A DNA stretch of 64,000 nucleotides from Pedobacter sp. D749 (GTDB lineage Bacteria; Bacteroidota; Bacteroidia; Sphingobacteriales; Sphingobacteriaceae), in contig NZ_CP079218.1 in the NCBI RefSeq assembly GCF_019317285.1, positions 806,001 to 870,000 of the forward strand. The letters run 5' to 3'. Made by a program: the position numbers and the translations under genes. The notes beneath the pieces are model-generated. The model worked only from the letters and a program-made list of their open reading frames with translations, did no database searches and was not told the DNA's origin. Shown piece after piece: positions 60,875-64,000 of the stretch. How positions within the stretch are numbered: position 1 is the first letter of the stretch; each line of letters opens with the position of its first letter.

Positions 60875-62392
60875 ATGAAAAAAAGAATATTCTTAAGCAT
60901 CATTACAATTTCCATGTTGTTAAATGCACAAGCTCAGCAAAAGACCACTACTACTGAGCAAGGTAAATTCAGCCCTACCGATGAATCCTTACAACAGTAT
61001 AAATATCCCGACTGGTTCCGTGATGCCAAATTTGGTATCTGGTCGCATTGGGGTCCTCAGGCGGTTCCTCGTCAGGGCGATTGGTATGCCAAAAACATGT
61101 ATTTACAGGGTAATAATCAAAATAAATATCATGTAGAACATTATGGAACACCATCCAAATTTGGTTACAAAGATATTATTCCGCTTTGGAAGGCAGAAAA
61201 ATGGAATCCTGAACAATTAATGGCGCTTTATAAAAAAGCGGGTGCCAAATATTTTGTAAGCATGGGTTCGCACCATGATATGTTCTTTTTGTGGAATTCG
61301 AAGATACATAAATGGAATTCGGTAAATATGGGGCCACATAAAGATGTAGTTGGACTTTGGCAGAAAGCAGCAAAAAAAGAAGGTCTCCGTTTTGGGGTTT
61401 CTGAGCATCTTGCTGCAAGTTTCAACTGGTTCCAGCCCAGCCATGGGTCGGATACAACCGGCCAGTTTGCCGGTGTTCCGTATGATGGCCGCGATCCTCA
61501 ATATTCAGACCTGTATCATTTACCTGCCGACTCGAGCAATATCAAAGAATGGTTGACCAATAATCCTGCATGGCATAAAAAATGGTTAGAATATGTAACT
61601 GAACTTATTGATCTCTATCACCCTGATCTGCTTTATTCTGATAGCAAAGTTCCTTTTGAAGAATATGGACGTAAAATGGTGGCACATTATTACAATCAGG
61701 ATATGGTTAAAAATAAAGGTAAACTGGAAGCAGTTTACACGCCTAAAGAAGCTTCCGGAGGTAAGTGGGCCCAGGATGTAGAACGTGGTGTGCTGGATTC
61801 AATCAGCCCTTTTCCGTGGCAGACCGATACCTCAATTGGCGATTGGTATTACAGAACCGGACAACGTTACAAGAGTGCAAATGGAATTGCCCAGCTTTTA
61901 ATTGATGTAGTCAGTAAAAATGGAAATTTACTGATTAATGTTGTACAAACACCGGAAGGAGATTTAGAGCCTGATGTAATCAAAATAGTAACGGAAATAG
62001 GCGAATGGACCAAGACTTATGGAGAAGGAATTTATGCTACAAGGCCTTGGAAAGTCTACGGCGAAGGACCATCTACAATTAAATCGAACCAGAAAAAAGG
62101 CGTTTTCGGCGGATTGACAGACACCCGTGAATACGAGGCTACAGATATCCGTTATACAACAAAGGGCCGCGACCTTTTTGCATTCTGTTTAGCTGTTCCC
62201 AAAACCGATATAAAAATGGAATTGTTGGGAAAAAATTCTAAATATCTGGATAAACCGATCAGTTCGGTTACCCTTTTGGGTAGTAAAGAAAAATTGGACT
62301 GGACACAAACAGATGGTTCACTGGTGATCAAAAAACCGAAAAATTATCCAGCCTGGGCGGTAACAGGATATAAAATAGAATTTAAGAAATAA
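60875..62392 (+). CDS. Exported GH29 alpha-L-fucosidase
   Basis: 505 residues with an N-terminal signal peptide cut near LNAQAQ (residue 21), so periplasmic. The catalytic TIM barrel (about 30-390) has WFRDAKFGIWSHWGP, GAKYFVSMGSHHDMFFLWNS and YHPDLLYSDSKVPFEE, where the Asp is the likely nucleophile (near 256), and a C-terminal sandwich follows. GH29 releases alpha-L-fucose from glycans with retention. It is followed by a mutarotase gene, which suggests that fucose enters central metabolism as its beta form. The divergent AraC gene probably regulates it. Confidence 0.92.
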   Translation: MKKRIFLSIITISMLLNAQAQQKTTTTEQGKFSPTDESLQQYKYPDWFRDAKFGIWSHWGPQAVPRQGDWYAKNMYLQGNNQNKYHVEHYGTPSKFGYKDIIPLWKAEKWNPEQLMALYKKAGAKYFVSMGSHHDMFFLWNSKIHKWNSVNMGPHKDVVGLWQKAAKKEGLRFGVSEHLAASFNWFQPSHGSDTTGQFAGVPYDGRDPQYSDLYHLPADSSNIKEWLTNNPAWHKKWLEYVTELIDLYHPDLLYSDSKVPFEEYGRKMVAHYYNQDMVKNKGKLEAVYTPKEASGGKWAQDVERGVLDSISPFPWQTDTSIGDWYYRTGQRYKSANGIAQLLIDVVSKNGNLLINVVQTPEGDLEPDVIKIVTEIGEWTKTYGEGIYATRPWKVYGEGPSTIKSNQKKGVFGGLTDTREYEATDIRYTTKGRDLFAFCLAVPKTDIKMELLGKNSKYLDKPISSVTLLGSKEKLDWTQTDGSLVIKKPKNYPAWAVTGYKIEFKK

Positions 62393-62505
62393 CACTATCA
62401 TATTAAATCCGCTTTGGTAGAAACTGAACGCTGCATATTGGTGAGCTTGGAAGTAGTTTAATTATCATGTCAATAATTAACCTAATGGAAATTTTATAAT
62501 TACAA

Positions 62506-62841
62506 ATGAAAAGATACTGTTTGGCCCTTGATCTGGTTGATGATGAAAAACTTATCGCAGAATATGAAGCGTACCATGTTAATGGATGGCCTGAAATTAA
62601 ACGAAGCATAACTGACTCTGGAATACTGGATATGGAAATCTACCGCATTTCCAACCGCTTATTTATGGTGATGGAAACACAAGACGATTTCAGTTTCGAA
62701 AAAAAGGCACTTATGGATGCTTCTAACCCACGGGTTGAGGAGTGGGAAATGTTAATGTGGAAATATCAGCAGGCACTGCCTTTTGCAAAACCAGGAGAAA
62801 AGTGGGTGTTGATGAAAAATATATTCCAGCTAAAAGGCTAA
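62506..62841 (+). CDS. L-rhamnose/L-fucose mutarotase (RhaM type)
   Basis: 111 residues. LALDLVDDEKLIAEYEAYHVNGWPEI with its conserved His, IYRISNRLFMVMET and EEWEMLMWKYQQALPFAK match the RhaM/DUF718 sugar mutarotase family, which speeds conversion of alpha and beta anomers of 6-deoxyhexoses. It follows the alpha-L-fucosidase in the same direction with a gap of about 110 bases, so L-fucose is the likely substrate here; the family is named for rhamnose. No signal peptide, so it works in the cytoplasm. Confidence 0.85.
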   Translation: MKRYCLALDLVDDEKLIAEYEAYHVNGWPEIKRSITDSGILDMEIYRISNRLFMVMETQDDFSFEKKALMDASNPRVEEWEMLMWKYQQALPFAKPGEKWVLMKNIFQLKG

Positions 62842-62859
62842 CGATAATAAAAACGAACC

Positions 62860-62890
62860 GAGGGCCTAATTTGCCCCTCTTTATTTTCGG
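62860..62890 (+). terminator. Possible terminator after the mutarotase
   Basis: GAGGGC (62860-62865) and GCCCCTC (62873-62879) pair with one bulge and are followed by TTTATTTT. The stem is short and imperfect, so confidence is moderate. Confidence 0.45.
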
Positions 62891-63003
62891 GACCAGTAGT
62901 TTAAGATCTCTATCAGGCGGTATGATTAAGGTGTTAACCTTTAAGCATTCCTACAAATGCCAAATCGAATCCAATAAACTTAATTTAGAGTAGGAGGAGG
63001 GTT

Positions 63004-63897
63004 TTAAGCGTTAATTTCAAGCCTATATCCTTTAGACCGTATCACAACAATGTTGATCGCAGGATCGGCCTCTAGTTTTTTTCTAAGTTTTGATATAAAC
63101 ATATCCAGGCTACGCCCTACAATAACACCTTCGTCTTCCCATATTTTTTTCTGCAGCCGGCTTCTCTCTATAAGTTCGTTAGGAGACCGCGCGAAGATGA
63201 GCAGTAACCTGGTTTCAGTTCCGGTTAATTCTATCATCTTTTCGTTTATGGTGAGTTTACGATTTTTCGCATCAAATAAAACCGACCCCAACGTAATCAT
63301 GTTTGGATGCTGATCATCAATGGGTAAAGCTCTTCGCGGTTTAACAGATCTGAAAAAAATAAAACCAACAAAAGCTAAAAATGGCAGGCTGCCCAAAAGA
63401 TATCCATTCTTTGTGGTATTTATGCCTGTCGGTTTCAGTTTAATGTCAATCATGTAACGTGCTTTTGGCTGTTTTCTTCCTATGCAAGCTATAATTTCAT
63501 CTTTTTTATTTTTGGATATCGCGTAAGCATAGGCTACGCTGGAGTCGCTAAAGTTCAAAACTTTAACAACATAATCATCCGCCAGCGGGTCATTGGCCAA
63601 CAAACGTTTAGTGGTATTCACCAGGGAGATGGGGTCGAAAGTAAACTCCTTCTCAAATCTGATCAGGTACTCATTTTCAGCGACCTTTTTTATCGGAAGT
63701 ACCCTTGATGTGCTGTCGCCCGACTGCAAAAGTAGTTCATGTCCGATCCTGCGTAGCAAAACTTCTCTTCTGGCGAAATCAAAGTCCTCGCTGCCAGTCA
63801 TACTGAAAGCTGCACCGGTGACAGCGATAAATAAAACCAGCATGAATCCAAATAGATATTTACCTTTCCCGTAGAAGTAATTTCGGCTATCAAGCAT
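63004..63897 (-). CDS. Membrane-anchored winged-helix regulator (ToxR-like order reversed)
   Basis: 297 residues. A first membrane helix (about 14-34) is followed by a periplasmic part (about 35-165), with LLLQSGDSTSRVLPI and FEKEFTFDPISLVNTTKRLL. A second helix (about 168-185) precedes a cytoplasmic OmpR/PhoB-type winged helix (about 200-297): NRKLTINEKMIELTGTETRL, RSRLQKKIWEDEGVIVGRSL and VIRSKGYRLEINA. In ToxR-type proteins the DNA-binding domain precedes the membrane helix; here it comes at the end. It should sense an envelope or external cue directly, without a phosphorelay. Two identical 13-bp repeats lie upstream of its start. Confidence 0.85.
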   Translation of the reverse strand: MLDSRNYFYGKGKYLFGFMLVLFIAVTGAAFSMTGSEDFDFARREVLLRRIGHELLLQSGDSTSRVLPIKKVAENEYLIRFEKEFTFDPISLVNTTKRLLANDPLADDYVVKVLNFSDSSVAYAYAISKNKKDEIIACIGRKQPKARYMIDIKLKPTGINTTKNGYLLGSLPFLAFVGFIFFRSVKPRRALPIDDQHPNMITLGSVLFDAKNRKLTINEKMIELTGTETRLLLIFARSPNELIERSRLQKKIWEDEGVIVGRSLDMFISKLRKKLEADPAINIVVIRSKGYRLEINA

Positions 63898-63906
63898 AGT
63901 GTCAGC

Positions 63907-63940
63907 TTTTTATTTACAAAGTTTACATTTTTATTTACAA
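63907..63940. promoter_or_regulatory. Direct repeats upstream of the membrane regulator
   Basis: The 13-mer TTTTTATTTACAA occurs twice (63907-63919 and 63928-63940), with start points 21 bp apart, two helical turns. It lies 10-43 bases before the ATG of the winged-helix regulator, a good position for autoregulation by a protein of the OmpR type, which often binds tandem direct repeats. Confidence 0.5.
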
Positions 63941-64000
63941 TTCAAATGTCTCAAGCCGGAAAATGTCATAGTAATTTTGCTGCATCAACTTTGGTAGCAT

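Noticed and set aside
63935-64000. Possible 3' end of a leftward gene entering from the right edge
   Set aside because: An open frame of 21 codons up to the edge is too short to judge; it overlaps the 13-bp repeats upstream of the regulator.
1-64000. CRISPR array, rRNA operon, integron or insertion sequence
   Set aside because: No regular repeat-spacer series, rRNA sequence or transposase gene was found. The repeats seen are single intergenic elements or short filler words.

Overview
The window looks like chromosome from a Bacteroidota bacterium, most likely a Sphingobacteriaceae member close to Pedobacter. The evidence is a paired SusC/SusD outer-membrane system, a hybrid two-component system (HTCS), BatA-type and DUF4199 proteins, A+T-rich DNA, weak Shine-Dalgarno sites, and several promoters of the Bacteroidota type (TTTG, 18-20 bases, TAnnTTTG). 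The genus is inferred from style, not from a database search.

Bases 1-5,700 hold a leftward histidine operon hisG-D-C-B-H-A (hisA cut by the edge). Ahead of hisG I find a good promoter, a 15-codon leader peptide with five histidine codons and a weak hairpin followed by six U residues, which together look like a his attenuator. A lipoprotein L,D-transpeptidase follows on the other strand.

Bases 7,354-15,152 hold the most unusual unit. It contains an NrtR-type Nudix regulator, a short PRPP synthase, a nucleoside deoxyribosyltransferase-like protein, an ADP-ribosylglycohydrolase fused to a NADAR domain, a macrodomain protein, a DUF4291 protein, an RNA 2'-phosphotransferase (KptA), a metallophosphoesterase and nicotinamide phosphoribosyltransferase (NadV), closed by a strong terminator. 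Three 21-bp palindromes of one design lie at the two upstream promoters. Together the genes could consume NAD+, remove or process ADP-ribose products and rebuild NMN from the released nicotinamide.

Bases 15,800-29,700 are mainly housekeeping: a BatA-like protein overlapping a dihydroorotase homologue without its metal ligands, two family 2 glycosyltransferases, a GH3-family adenylating enzyme, a broken four-helix-bundle gene, dxr, rseP, hscB, a DUF3817 protein and tRNA-Leu(CAA). Intergenic repeats are frequent, and two have become part of coding sequence (3' end of hisD, 5' end of the GH3 gene).

Bases 29,700-39,800 are accessory: a DKNYY protein, an NTF2-like protein, an alpha/beta hydrolase with a divergent LysR regulator, a GH2 beta-galactosidase, a membrane class III cyclase, an AraC regulator and a quinone-oxidoreductase-like enzyme. 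Bases 40,145-56,986 are a fructan (levan/inulin) utilisation locus: three GH32-type proteins, a DUF4960-like surface protein, SusD, SusC, fructokinase and a sugar porter, with a divergent HTCS carrying a periplasmic sugar-binding sensor. After an orphan PAS-PAS-GAF histidine kinase and a repeat-rich gap comes an alpha-L-fucosidase/mutarotase pair with a divergent AraC regulator, and finally a membrane-anchored winged-helix regulator.
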